A DNA stretch of 64,000 nt from Paenibacillus silviterrae (GTDB lineage Bacteria > Bacillota > Bacilli > Paenibacillales > NBRC-103111). The notes beneath the pieces were generated by a model. It was given only the letters and a program-made list of their open reading frames with translations, made no database searches and was not told where the DNA came from. Shown piece after piece: positions 25,128-34,082 of the stretch; position 1 is the first letter of the stretch, and each line of letters opens with the position of its first letter. The DNA lies in assembly GCF_030167925.1 (NCBI RefSeq), contig NZ_JASKUT010000001.1:4734501-4798500 (forward strand), in the 5' to 3' direction. Both the position numbers and the translations under genes were made by a program.

Positions 25128-25303
25128 GTCCAACACACCTCCATGGCATCTATACATAGGCAATGTATGCGCGAATGTCTCTGTCGTCATAGACGGATGC
25201 CCGGGTGAATCCGCCCATTTCTCAGGGTTTGGTATATTTTCTATCGAATCAGGATATGCTTTTGATAGATGATAGTTACTAGATTCGGAAAGCGGAGGGA
25301 ACG

Positions 25304-26080
25304 ATGACGATGAGAACACGGACAAGTTGGATGCTTGGTTTGTTGGCTGCAGCGATCTTACTGGCAAGCGCATGGACGGTGCAGGCCCAGGGAATGCTTA
25401 CTAGCGGCGCCTATCAGGATGCGGAAATGCTGACTGAGCAAGCGGTCCAAGCCTACGACAAAGAAACTCCGGTTCGTGTTGTGCTCAAGGCATCGGGCCC
25501 TTACCGCAGCTATACGGAGAAGGCGAAGCTGCTTGGCTACGGTCAGGAGCTGGGCGGTTTGCTCGGCATGCCGAAGGAGGAGTATGAGCTGCGCGAGCAG
25601 CAGGGGGAAACGGTATACCGTCAGGAGCTGGAGACGGCGGACGGCTGTACAAAAACGCTGTTGCTTACTTGGTGGGAGGATGCTCAAACCTTCGTCATTG
25701 TGAAAAAGGAATGTACGATCACCGCAGCCGAGCTGAGCAAGCTGCCGGTCTGGCAGCAAGAGCTTGAGCACGAGCTGCAGACGAAAGCACAATGGCAGCC
25801 CGTATGGAATGTGATGGTTCAGGGCGAGCTGAGCAGGCAGCTGCAGCGGGCGGAAGCGGAGGATGTATTGGGCCGGATCGCAGCCCCGCTCGCCGCGGTA
25901 GAAGCGGAACGTTATGAAGATCGCGGAACGGTTAGCGTCAGCTATACCTCCTCCAAGCTGAAGCACTCGGTGAAGAGCGGAAAGAAGGAGATCCACCTGC
26001 AGGTCGGCCTCCATACCGATTCCAAAGACGGCTCCAAGAGACTTACTCTAGGCACACCGATGATTACAACAGAATATTAA
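25304..26080 (+). CDS. ywmB: YwmB-family protein
   Basis: 258 residues. A signal peptide or anchor (LGLLAAAILLASAWTVQAQG) leads to a domain of about 230 residues matching YwmB (DUF1779), with ECTITAAELSKLPVWQ and VSVSYTSSKL. YwmB is found in spore formers, usually near spoIID/murA, and its biochemical role is unclear. Here it stands alone, directly divergent from the LSm-like protein gene. An unusually long hairpin follows the gene. Confidence 0.78.
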   Translation: MTMRTRTSWMLGLLAAAILLASAWTVQAQGMLTSGAYQDAEMLTEQAVQAYDKETPVRVVLKASGPYRSYTEKAKLLGYGQELGGLLGMPKEEYELREQQGETVYRQELETADGCTKTLLLTWWEDAQTFVIVKKECTITAAELSKLPVWQQELEHELQTKAQWQPVWNVMVQGELSRQLQRAEAEDVLGRIAAPLAAVEAERYEDRGTVSVSYTSSKLKHSVKSGKKEIHLQVGLHTDSKDGSKRLTLGTPMITTEY

Positions 26081-26100
26081 TCCGATGTTATAGCAATCAT

Positions 26101-26165
26101 CCTGCCGTAATTCATTAGATTTATCAAAATGATAAGTCTTATGAGTTGAATCTCCGGCAGGTTTT
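26101..26165 (+). terminator. Very long, near-perfect hairpin between ywmB and zwf
   Basis: CCTGCCG (26101-26107) closes with CGGCAGG (26155-26161). Inside, 18 bases from 26109 pair with 18 bases from 26130 with a single mismatch around an AAA loop, leaving a few unpaired bases on the right. TTTT follows. It probably ends ywmB transcription, but is far longer than needed. Confidence 0.7.
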
Positions 26166-26253
26166 CGTTATGCTAATAATGTCGACACGAACAGGAATGT
26201 TTTGCCACTTGCGTATACAAAACAAAATTTATGATAGAAAGAATGAGGAGACT

Positions 26254-27774
26254 ATGACGACTGCCGTATTTTTGATATTTGGAGCTACGGGGGATCTGGC
26301 CCGACGTAAGCTGTTCCCGGCTTTCTATGCGCTATACCGCGAGAGGAAGCTTGGAGACCGCTTTGCCGTGGTCGGCGTTGCAAGACGTCCCCGTACGAAC
26401 GAGCAATTCCGCCAAGACCTGCTGGAATCCATCCAAGAATTTGCCCGCTATAATGTGACGCAGGACGAGCATTGGGACTCCTTCGCGGATCATTTTGAAT
26501 ACATGTCGCTCGACATCAATAACATTGACGGCTTCCGCCAATTGAACGAGCTGACGAACCGTTTGGACACCAAGTTTACGGTAGGCGGCAATCGCCTGTT
26601 CTACTTGGCGCTGGCGCCGGAGCTGTTCGGCAATGTGTCGCACAATCTGCAGGCCGGCGGGCTGCTCGAATCCGAGGGCTGGCACCGTCTGGTGATTGAG
26701 AAGCCGTTCGGCTACGATCTGCCGTCGGCTGAGAAGCTGAATTCCGAGATTCGACAAGTATTCAACGAAGATGAGATTTATCGGATCGACCATTATTTGG
26801 GTAAGGAAATGGTTCAAAATATCAGCGTGGTCCGCTTCGCCAACGCTTTCTTCGAGCCGCTCTGGAACAACCGGTATATCTCCAATATTCAGATTACGCT
26901 TAGCGAAACGGTAGGTGTAGAGGAGCGCGGCGGTTATTATGACCATTCGGGAGCCCTTAGGGATATGGGCCAGAACCATATGCTGCAGATGCTGGCGATC
27001 ATGGCCATGGAGCCGCCGAGCCGCTTGCACCCCGAAGACATCCGCGACGAGAAGGTGAAGGTGTTCCGCTCGCTGCGCGGCTTCAATTCCGCGGCGGAGG
27101 TTCGCGCGAATACGGTTCGCGGCCAATATGTAAGCGGGACAAGCAAGGGCAAGCAGGTAGCGGGCTACCGGGAAGAGGACAAGGTCAATCCGGAGTCGAC
27201 GACGGAAACGTATTTCGCCGCCAGAGTATTCGTGGATAATTTCCGCTGGGCCGGGGTGCCGTTCTACATCCGTACGGGCAAGAGGCTCCCGGTGAAGACG
27301 ACCGAGGTCGTTGTGGAGTTTAAGAATGTGCCGAACAACGTTTATCTGTCCAAAAAGCACAAGCTGGAGCCGAACCTGCTCGTCTTCCGGGTCAACCCGA
27401 TGGAAGGCATTTACTTCAAGATGAATGCCAAGGAGCCGGGCTCCGACGGAAGCATCCTTCCGATCGCCATGGATTTCTGCCAAAGCTGCCAGGTGGGCTT
27501 GAACACCCCTGAGGCTTACGAGCGCCTGCTGTATGACGCCGCCCGCGGGGATTCGACGTACTTCACCCGTTGGGATGAGGTGGCGCTGGCCTGGAAATAC
27601 GTGGACAAGATCGCCGCCGCGTGGGGCGAGCGCACGGAGGATCTTCAGCAGTACTCCGCGGGTACATGGGGACCTGAGCGTGCTCAGCAGCTGGTGGCGG
27701 AGGACGGCTTCCGCTGGTGGCCGGTCAACGGACAGGATGAGGGCGAGGTTGTATGGGGCTTGGTTCAGCGCTAA
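26254..27774 (+). CDS. zwf: Glucose-6-phosphate 1-dehydrogenase
   Basis: 506 residues from ATG 26254 (GAGGAG upstream); an upstream in-frame ATG at 26146 falls in the terminator. The nucleotide-binding motif GATGDLARRKLFPA starts near residue 10, and the substrate/active-site motif RIDHYLGKEMVQN is near 180. The enzyme makes 6-phosphogluconolactone and NADPH as the entry to the oxidative pentose phosphate path. It is a single-gene unit with its own terminator; gnd and pgl are not adjacent. Confidence 0.97.
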   Translation: MTTAVFLIFGATGDLARRKLFPAFYALYRERKLGDRFAVVGVARRPRTNEQFRQDLLESIQEFARYNVTQDEHWDSFADHFEYMSLDINNIDGFRQLNELTNRLDTKFTVGGNRLFYLALAPELFGNVSHNLQAGGLLESEGWHRLVIEKPFGYDLPSAEKLNSEIRQVFNEDEIYRIDHYLGKEMVQNISVVRFANAFFEPLWNNRYISNIQITLSETVGVEERGGYYDHSGALRDMGQNHMLQMLAIMAMEPPSRLHPEDIRDEKVKVFRSLRGFNSAAEVRANTVRGQYVSGTSKGKQVAGYREEDKVNPESTTETYFAARVFVDNFRWAGVPFYIRTGKRLPVKTTEVVVEFKNVPNNVYLSKKHKLEPNLLVFRVNPMEGIYFKMNAKEPGSDGSILPIAMDFCQSCQVGLNTPEAYERLLYDAARGDSTYFTRWDEVALAWKYVDKIAAAWGERTEDLQQYSAGTWGPERAQQLVAEDGFRWWPVNGQDEGEVVWGLVQR

Positions 27775-27800
27775 GCCGCTTGATTTGGGTGGAAAAATCT

Positions 27801-27824
27801 GAGGGCTGCATAAGCCCTCTTTTT
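27801..27824 (+). terminator. Terminator of zwf
   Basis: GAGGGCT (27801-27807), loop GCATA, AGCCCTC (27813-27819), then TTTTT. Confidence 0.9.
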
Positions 27825-27912
27825 ATTGCCGGAAAAAGTGCACTCTTGGGGGGAACGTTATATAATAGAGGGTAGCACGTCGTCAAGGAAGTCAGACTAG
27901 GAGTGGGATTAG

Positions 27913-28971
27913 GTGACAAGACGAGCTTTTATAGGTTGGTTACTAGGTTTGCTGGTATTGATCGGTGCCTCGGGTACCGGATTGTATCGGCTGCTGCAGA
28001 AGTCTATCGAGACGCAGCAGGCCGGAGGGACTGCCCCTGTGGCCCCGAAGACGGAGCCGACGCCTGCCCCCGCCGCACCCGCTGCTGCGGATCCGAATGC
28101 GCCGCTGTTCTCTTATTTTATCTTAAGCGATCTTCATATTTCGAGAGATGACCCGAATACGATTACGCATATGAAAGAAACGCTGGAGGACATTACAAAG
28201 TTCGACGGACCGGTAGAAGCGGTTGTCATGACGGGGGATCTGACGGAATACGGCCGGGAGTCCGACTACAAGGAGCTGCAAAAGCTGCTCGAGGGCTATA
28301 AGCTGCCGCCGCTCTATGCCAATATGGGGAACCACGATTATTACGATATCTGGATCGATAAGAACGGCGGGTTCAACAAGGATACGATGCCGAACAGCAA
28401 GACCGACTGGCAGTCGCGCGAGCGGTTCATGAAATTTTTCGGGCTGAAGAATGTGTACCATGACGCAACGGTCAATGGTTATCAGCTGATCCTGCTGTCC
28501 CAGGAGGCGTACGTTCAGGAAAAACCGGAGGTCGGCGAGGGCGCGTGGTACTCGAACGACCAGCTGGAGTGGTTGAAGGGTCGCCTGGCCCAGCAGAAGG
28601 ACCGCAAGCCGGTGTTTATCATGACCCATCAGCCGCTGCCGCCAAAAGGCAAAGACGGGGGGAGCCATTCGGTCCTCCCTGCGATCAAGCTGCGCGAAAT
28701 TTTGAAGCCGTACCCGAATGTGTTCGTGTTCTGCGGCCATCGCCATCAGGATTTCCAGAACGGGGTCGAGCATTACGAGAAGGAAACGTTCCATTATTTC
28801 CATAATTCGTCGGTAGGGCGCGTGCTGAACCGCAGCTACCAGAATGCCTCCAAGGAAAAATCACAAGGGCTTTACGTACAGGTATATAAGGATCGAGTGA
28901 CGCTTCGCGGGCGGGATTTCCCAACCCGGACATGGCTTAAGGAAGCGGATTGGACCGTGAAATTAACTTAA
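27913..28971 (+). CDS. Membrane-anchored calcineurin-like metallophosphoesterase
   Basis: 352 residues from GTG 27913. An N-terminal anchor (AFIGWLLGLLVLIGASGTGL) and a Pro/Ala-rich linker (about 40-65) precede a metallophosphatase domain with the five classical blocks: LSDLHIS, VVMTGDLTEYG, MGNHDYY, MTHQPLP and FCGHRHQ. The catalytic domain should lie outside the membrane. The family includes nucleotidases and phosphodiesterases; the substrate is unknown. prfC follows 19 bp later, perhaps on the same transcript. Confidence 0.9.
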   Translation: MTRRAFIGWLLGLLVLIGASGTGLYRLLQKSIETQQAGGTAPVAPKTEPTPAPAAPAAADPNAPLFSYFILSDLHISRDDPNTITHMKETLEDITKFDGPVEAVVMTGDLTEYGRESDYKELQKLLEGYKLPPLYANMGNHDYYDIWIDKNGGFNKDTMPNSKTDWQSRERFMKFFGLKNVYHDATVNGYQLILLSQEAYVQEKPEVGEGAWYSNDQLEWLKGRLAQQKDRKPVFIMTHQPLPPKGKDGGSHSVLPAIKLREILKPYPNVFVFCGHRHQDFQNGVEHYEKETFHYFHNSSVGRVLNRSYQNASKEKSQGLYVQVYKDRVTLRGRDFPTRTWLKEADWTVKLT

Positions 28972-28990
28972 GGAAGGATCAACCACAATC

Positions 28991-30574
28991 ATGAGTACAG
29001 GCTTATCAGATCAACTGAAGGATGAAGTGTTAAAACGCCGCACGTTCGCGATCATTTCTCACCCGGACGCCGGGAAAACGACGCTGACGGAGAAGCTGCT
29101 CCTGTTCGGAGGCGCGATTCGCGAAGCGGGTACGGTCAAGGGCCGCAAGGCCAATAAGCATGCGACGAGCGACTGGATGGAGATCGAGAAGCAAAGAGGG
29201 ATCTCGGTTACTTCTTCCGTTATGCAGTTCGATTATGAAGGACATAAGGTCAACATTCTGGATACTCCCGGTCACCAGGACTTCTCCGAGGATACGTACC
29301 GGACGCTCACTGCGGCAGACAGCGCCGTAATGCTGATCGACTCGGCCAAAGGGGTCGAGGCCCAGACGAAGAAGCTGTTCCAGGTGTGCCGCAAGCGGGG
29401 CATTCCGATTTTTACGTTCATTAACAAGCTCGACCGGGAAGGGCAAAATCCGTTCGACCTGCTCGAGGAGCTGGAGAACGTGCTGGGCATTCGCTCGTAC
29501 CCGATGAATTGGCCGATCGGCATGGGCAAGCAGTTGTGCGGAGTCTATGACCGCAAGAAAACACAGCTGGAGCTGTTCCAGGGCGAAGACCACCGGGAGA
29601 TCAAGGTGAGGAAGGTCAGCGGTTATGACGATCCGGTTGTGCAAGAGGTAGCCGGTGAATTTTTCTATGACCAGCTGAAGCAGGATCTGGAGCTGCTCGA
29701 TGTAGCAGGCGATGAGTTCGACTACGAGAAGGTGGCTCGGGGAGAGCTGACACCGGTATTCTTCGGCTCGGCCATCAACAACTTCGGCGTGCAGACGTTC
29801 TTGGAGAACTTCCTGCAGCTGGCGCCCGCACCGACGCCGCGTAAGACCAACTCAGGCGTGGTAGAGCCGTTAGATGAGAAGTTCTCAGGGTATATTTTCA
29901 AAATTCAAGCGAATATGAACCCGGCTCACCGCGACCGCATCGCCTTCCTGCGCATCTGCTCGGGCAAGTTCGAGCGCGGCATGTCCGTGAAGCACGTTCG
30001 AGTGGGCAAGGATATTAAGCTTGCTCAGCCGCAGCAATTTTTGGCTCAGGATCGGGATATTGTGGCCGAGGCGTATCCGGGGGATATCATCGGATTGTTC
30101 GATCCGGGAATTTTCAACATTGGCGATACGCTCTGTCAAGGCGCTTCGATGGAATTTGACGAGTTGCCGACGTTCTCGCCGGAGCTGTTCTCGAAGGTCA
30201 CGGTGAAGAACGCGCTGAAGCATAAGCAGTTCCAGAAGGGTGTGGACCAGCTGACGGAGGAGGGCACGATTCAGGTGTTCAAGACGATCGGCTTCGAGGA
30301 TCTGATTCTCGGTGTCGTCGGTCAGCTCCAGTTCGAGGTATTCGAGTACCGGATGAAGGCGGAGTATGGAGTCGAGGTGCAGCTGTCGCGCATGACCTAC
30401 CAGTTCGCCCGTTGGATTGTCGACGAAAAGCTGGATACTTCGAAATTCCGCATCAATTCGCAGCTGGTTACGGATAAGAAGGGGAACTTCGTTGCGCTCT
30501 TCGAGAACGAATATGCGCTGCGGACGGCGATGGAAAAATGTCCTGACGCTAAGTTTTTGGAAACAGCCCCGTAA
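28991..30574 (+). CDS. prfC: Peptide chain release factor 3
   Basis: 527 residues, the full RF3 length. The G domain shows P-loop HPDAGKTT, switch II DTPGHQDF and NKLD, with RGISVTSS in switch I and the RF3-typical TVKGRKANKHATSDWMEIEK. Domains II and III follow (EEGTIQVFKTIGFED, GQLQFEVFEYR). RF3 is the GTPase that recycles RF1/RF2 from the ribosome. Its start follows AAGGAAGG. It is patchily distributed in Bacillota. Confidence 0.96.
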   Translation: MSTGLSDQLKDEVLKRRTFAIISHPDAGKTTLTEKLLLFGGAIREAGTVKGRKANKHATSDWMEIEKQRGISVTSSVMQFDYEGHKVNILDTPGHQDFSEDTYRTLTAADSAVMLIDSAKGVEAQTKKLFQVCRKRGIPIFTFINKLDREGQNPFDLLEELENVLGIRSYPMNWPIGMGKQLCGVYDRKKTQLELFQGEDHREIKVRKVSGYDDPVVQEVAGEFFYDQLKQDLELLDVAGDEFDYEKVARGELTPVFFGSAINNFGVQTFLENFLQLAPAPTPRKTNSGVVEPLDEKFSGYIFKIQANMNPAHRDRIAFLRICSGKFERGMSVKHVRVGKDIKLAQPQQFLAQDRDIVAEAYPGDIIGLFDPGIFNIGDTLCQGASMEFDELPTFSPELFSKVTVKNALKHKQFQKGVDQLTEEGTIQVFKTIGFEDLILGVVGQLQFEVFEYRMKAEYGVEVQLSRMTYQFARWIVDEKLDTSKFRINSQLVTDKKGNFVALFENEYALRTAMEKCPDAKFLETAP

Positions 30575-30588
30575 GGCGGAAGTAAGAG

Positions 30589-30638
30589 GTCAAGCTCATC
30601 ACAGCATGCTTAGGCATGGCGGTGGGCTTGGCTTTTTT
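30589..30638 (+). terminator. Terminator of prfC
   Basis: A long stem (GTCAAGCTCATCACAGCATGC region with the GCATGGCGGTGGGCTTGGC region, loop TTAG) with a few mismatches is followed by TTTTTT at 30633-30638. Confidence 0.8.
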
Positions 30639-30753
30639 GTTTAATCGGATGCAGGATGGGATGAGCTCGTGAAATGGGCGGATATCCTATAACCATTCAC
30701 CTACCGCCCACATAAAATAACGGGAAACCGGTAATGTGGCTAAAGGCAGAAGG

Positions 30754-31533
30754 ATGGTGGATGAGTTGAGAAAGCATAAGAGCAAGAGGCATGTGACCAG
30801 CAAGTGGATCAAGACCAAACTGCTGCTGGCCTCGCCGCGGACGCGGATCTTCGTGCCGGATACCCGGAGGATGACGCGTCGGAGCCTATTATCCATGCTG
30901 GAAAGCTATCAAATGGTATATATTAAGCCAAACAAAGGCACCTTCGGCATCGGTGTCATGCGCGTGGAACGTGAGGAGGCGGAGGAAGGCTTCCTATATC
31001 GTTTTCAAACCGGGACGGAGGTGCGCAGCTTCCGCAGCTATAACAAGATGTATTCTGTGATACGGCGACTGACAAGAAGAAGACAGTATTTGGTGCAAAA
31101 GGGGATTCATCTGCTGAAATATCGCGGCAGACGTTTCGATATTCGGGTCATGGTGCAGCAAAATCCGAGGCGTCAATGGGAGACGACGGGCATCGTCGGA
31201 CGTCTGGCCGCCCCGAAGAAGGTCGTGACGAACATTCATAACGGGGGCAAGGTGACGGCGGTCGGACGGCTGCTGCGCGGGCATGTGTCCTTGGACGGAC
31301 GAAGACTGCTTGCGGGCAGGCTGGGAGAGCTGGGACTGGTCGTAGCGAAGCGCCTGCACCGTAAGCACCCCGGGATTCGCGAGATCGGTCTGGATGTGGC
31401 GCTGGATAAGACGCTGCACCCGTGGATTCTTGAGGTCAACACTTGCCCTGACCCGTTTATCTTCAAAAAGCTGAAGGATAAAAGCATCTTTCGGCGCATT
31501 GTACGGTATGCAAAGGCGTATGGACGGCTGTAG
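30754..31533 (+). CDS. YheC/YheD-family ATP-grasp protein (spore-associated)
   Basis: 259 residues from ATG 30754; GTG 30736 and TTG 30766 are alternatives. The C-terminal part has the ATP-grasp core of YheC/YheD: YIKPNKGTFGIGVMRVE, GRRFDIRVMVQQNP, EIGLDVALDKTLHPWILEVN with the metal-binding ExN. In Bacillus these proteins are found on the forespore surface. The very basic N-terminus (KHKSKRHVTSKW) fits binding to an anionic surface. Its ligation reaction is not known. The stop codon lies within the terminator stem. Confidence 0.85.
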   Translation: MVDELRKHKSKRHVTSKWIKTKLLLASPRTRIFVPDTRRMTRRSLLSMLESYQMVYIKPNKGTFGIGVMRVEREEAEEGFLYRFQTGTEVRSFRSYNKMYSVIRRLTRRRQYLVQKGIHLLKYRGRRFDIRVMVQQNPRRQWETTGIVGRLAAPKKVVTNIHNGGKVTAVGRLLRGHVSLDGRRLLAGRLGELGLVVAKRLHRKHPGIREIGLDVALDKTLHPWILEVNTCPDPFIFKKLKDKSIFRRIVRYAKAYGRL

Positions 31534-31548
31534 AGCCGTTCTTTTTTT
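31524..31548 (+). terminator. Terminator overlapping the YheC/D stop codon
   Basis: ACGGCT (31524-31529), loop GTAG, AGCCGT (31534-31539), then TCTTTTTTTT. The stop codon TAG lies in the loop/stem. Confidence 0.85.
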
Positions 31549-31585
31549 TGGAGCGAGTTTGGGGCGGTGCCGGGGATGCGGGTCG

Positions 31586-31670
31586 ATAACGTCCCTGGGG
31601 GACGTTATTCGGCGGAGCGGCTGGCGGGAGGGAGCGAATAGCGGCACAGAGGGACGCTAATTGGCGGAGC
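31586..31670. repeat. GC-rich intergenic double hairpin, possible repeat element
   Basis: ATAACGTCCC-TGG-GGGACGTTAT (31586-31608) is a perfect inverted repeat followed by TCGGCGGAGC. About 52 nt later TAGCG...CGCTA is followed by ATTGGCGGAGC. The two modules look like copies (GACGTTATTCGGCGGAGC and GACGCTAATTGGCGGAGC). The spacing is close to the 50-51 nt short spacing of the other repeats in this window, although the sequence differs. Confidence 0.55.
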
Positions 31671-31708
31671 AGCCGAAGACAGCAAGCATATATTTTCCAA
31701 GAAACGGA

Positions 31709-31737
31709 TTGACAGACCATGTGCCTCATGAGATAAT
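31709..31737 (+). promoter_or_regulatory. Sigma-A promoter of the lacI-type operon
   Basis: TTGACA (31709-31714), 17-bp spacer, GATAAT (31732-31737). The inverted repeat TGATG-GT-CATCA at 31755-31766 lies just downstream of the predicted start and could be an autoregulatory operator. Confidence 0.72.
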
Positions 31738-31796
31738 GAACGCGCGTACATTGGTGATGGTCATCATGAAATACCACATAGATTTAACCCGAGGAG

Positions 31797-32870
31797 GTGG
31801 AACCTATCGTTACCCGAAGAGAAGTAGCTGATGCCGCGGGAGTATCCGAGGCGACTGTGTCGCGCGTCTTTAACAATGTCGGTCCGATGAAGGAGGAGAC
31901 GAAACAGCGCGTCCTCGAGGCAGCGAAGAGATTGAATTATCATCCGAACGCGATCGCTCAGAACTTCGCCCGGGGAAGAAGCGGAAATTTGGGCATTGTG
32001 CTTCCATACGTGCCGAAGGTACATATTTTCTCTACGTATTATTTTTCCGAGGTGTTAAGCGGTATTGGCGAGAAAGTGAAAGAGAAGGGCTACGATATGC
32101 TGCTGATGTTCCGTGCCCCGGGAGAGGAAAGCGATTACATCCAGCTCTTCCGTTCGCAGAAGGTCGACGCCTGCATCATTCTCGGCGCTACCGACACGCC
32201 CGGCGAAAGAGAGGAGCTCCGCAAGCTGGAGGAAGCGGGACATCCGTTCTGCCTGGTGAACCAGCACTTTGAAGGAGAACGGTTTCATGAGGTGGACGCC
32301 GATCATGTGAAGGGCAGCTACGACGCCGTTCGGCATTTGCTGGACCAAGGTCATCGGGAGATTGCTTTCATTAGCGGTCCGCCCGAGTTTTCCAACAGCC
32401 GGGATCGGAGAAAAGGCTATCTGAAGGCAATGCAGGAGGCCGGCCGGTTCTCAAACAACAGTCAAGGTGAACCGGATATTCCGGAACACTTATACTACGA
32501 AGGAAATTACAGCCGGACCAGCGGTTATAAAATAGCTTCAGAGATCTACAAACAGCTGGATCGGATCGATGCGGTGTTCGTTTCGAACGATCGCATGGCT
32601 GTGGGGCTCATGCAGGGCTTAAGGGAATTCGGTGTAGCCGGGGGCAAGGAGCTTGCGATCGTCGGCTACGACGATTCCGATACGGCACGCATAACGGATC
32701 CTCCGTTAACCTCGGTAGCCGTGCCTTTCTACGAGATGGGTCGCGCCGCTGCGGAAGAGGTGCTCTCGCGTGTCCATCCCAGCGGGGCGGAAGAGCAGGG
32801 CACCATCCAAATCAAGCTGGATACACGGCTGGTCGTGCGCGCGTCCTGCCGGTCTCATAACCAACCTTAA
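31797..32870 (+). CDS. LacI-family transcriptional regulator
   Basis: 357 residues from GTG 31797, though the GAGGAG site overlaps it closely. The HTH is textbook LacI (TRREVADAAGVSEATVSRVF, then the hinge helix NAIAQNFARGRSGNLG), followed by a periplasmic-binding-like effector domain (HVKGSYDAVRHLLDQGHREI, VFVSNDRMAVGLMQGL, VGYDDSDTARITDPPLTSV). It leads an operon of two Gfo/Idh dehydrogenases and a ThuA protein, whose sugar substrate or derivative is its likely inducer. Confidence 0.92.
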   Translation: MEPIVTRREVADAAGVSEATVSRVFNNVGPMKEETKQRVLEAAKRLNYHPNAIAQNFARGRSGNLGIVLPYVPKVHIFSTYYFSEVLSGIGEKVKEKGYDMLLMFRAPGEESDYIQLFRSQKVDACIILGATDTPGEREELRKLEEAGHPFCLVNQHFEGERFHEVDADHVKGSYDAVRHLLDQGHREIAFISGPPEFSNSRDRRKGYLKAMQEAGRFSNNSQGEPDIPEHLYYEGNYSRTSGYKIASEIYKQLDRIDAVFVSNDRMAVGLMQGLREFGVAGGKELAIVGYDDSDTARITDPPLTSVAVPFYEMGRAAAEEVLSRVHPSGAEEQGTIQIKLDTRLVVRASCRSHNQP

Positions 32871-32885
32871 GGAGGAGAAGTAAGG

Positions 32886-34046
32886 ATGAAGCAAGTACGC
32901 GTGGGAATGGTCGGTTACAAGTTTATGGGCAAGGCGCACAGCCATGCTTACCGGGATTTGCCGATGTTTTTTCCTAAGGTGACGAAGCCGGTCATGAAGG
33001 CGATCTGCGGCCGGGATGAGAAGGGCGTTGCCCAAGCGGCCGAGCAGTTCGGCTGGGAAAGCTATACGACGGATTGGCGGGAGCTGGTTCAGCGCGAGGA
33101 CATCGATCTGATCGACATTAACGCCCCGAGCGATGCCCATAAGGAAATTGCCCTGGCTGCCGCCAAGGCCGGGAAGCATTTGTTCTGCGAGAAGCCGCTG
33201 GCACTCACTCTAGCCGATTCGCGGGAAATGCTGAAGGCTGCCGAGGAAGCCGGTGTGAAGCATATGGTCGGATTCAACTATCGTTTCGCTCCGGCTGTAC
33301 TGCTTGCGAAGAAGCTGATCGAGGAAGGAAGATTGGGTCAAATCTATCACTTCCGCGCGTGGTTTCTCCAGGACTGGATCGTAGATCCGAGTTTTCCTCT
33401 TGTCTGGCGTCTTCAGAAGGAAGTGGCGGGCTCCGGCTCCCACGGTGATTTGGGCGCTCATTTGATCGACTTGGCGCACTTCCTGGTAGGCGATATGAAT
33501 GAGGTGATCGGCATGAGCGAGACCTTCATCAAGGAGCGTCCGCTGCCGACCTCCATGACGGGACTCAGCGCCAAAGGAAGCGCCGATGCGCCGAAAGGGC
33601 CGGTAACCGTTGATGATGCTACGCTGTTCCTGACCCGGTTTGCGAACGGGGCGCTCGGCAGCTTTGAGGCGACGCGTTTTGCACCGGGCCACCGCTGCAC
33701 GAATTCCTTCGAAATTAACGGCTCCAAGGGCAGCGTGAAGTTCGACTTCGAAAGAATGAACGAGCTCCAGGTGTACTTCACCGACGATGCCGAGGATGTT
33801 CAGGGCTTCCGGCGCGTGCTGGCAACGGATGCGCCCCATGCTTATGCAGATGCCTGGTGGCCGGCAGGACATACGATCGGGTATGAGCATACGTTCATTC
33901 ACGAGGTGGTTGAGCTGATGCAGGCGATGGCGGAAGACCGCCAGCCGGTGCCTAATTTCGTCGACGGCGTGAAGTGCCAGCAGGTGCTGGAGGCGGTAGA
34001 CCTTTCCATTGCCGAACGCCGCTGGGTTAAGGTCGAAGAATTGTAA
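32886..34046 (+). CDS. Gfo/Idh/MocA-family dehydrogenase
   Basis: 386 residues; the start follows AAGGAGGAG 4-5 nt upstream. The Rossmann part begins VRVGMVGYKFMGKAHSHAY, a variant seen in YvaA/IolG relatives, and the catalytic motif is CEKPLAL (near residue 103). VGFNYRFAPAVLLAKKLIEEG and GSGSHGDLGAHLIDLAHFLV (with the catalytic His/Asp) define the second domain. It probably oxidises a sugar or polyol with NAD(P). It is the second gene of the LacI operon. Confidence 0.92.
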   Translation: MKQVRVGMVGYKFMGKAHSHAYRDLPMFFPKVTKPVMKAICGRDEKGVAQAAEQFGWESYTTDWRELVQREDIDLIDINAPSDAHKEIALAAAKAGKHLFCEKPLALTLADSREMLKAAEEAGVKHMVGFNYRFAPAVLLAKKLIEEGRLGQIYHFRAWFLQDWIVDPSFPLVWRLQKEVAGSGSHGDLGAHLIDLAHFLVGDMNEVIGMSETFIKERPLPTSMTGLSAKGSADAPKGPVTVDDATLFLTRFANGALGSFEATRFAPGHRCTNSFEINGSKGSVKFDFERMNELQVYFTDDAEDVQGFRRVLATDAPHAYADAWWPAGHTIGYEHTFIHEVVELMQAMAEDRQPVPNFVDGVKCQQVLEAVDLSIAERRWVKVEEL

Positions 34047-34082
34047 GGCTATCACATTCCGAGAGAAGGAGCGAAATAAACC

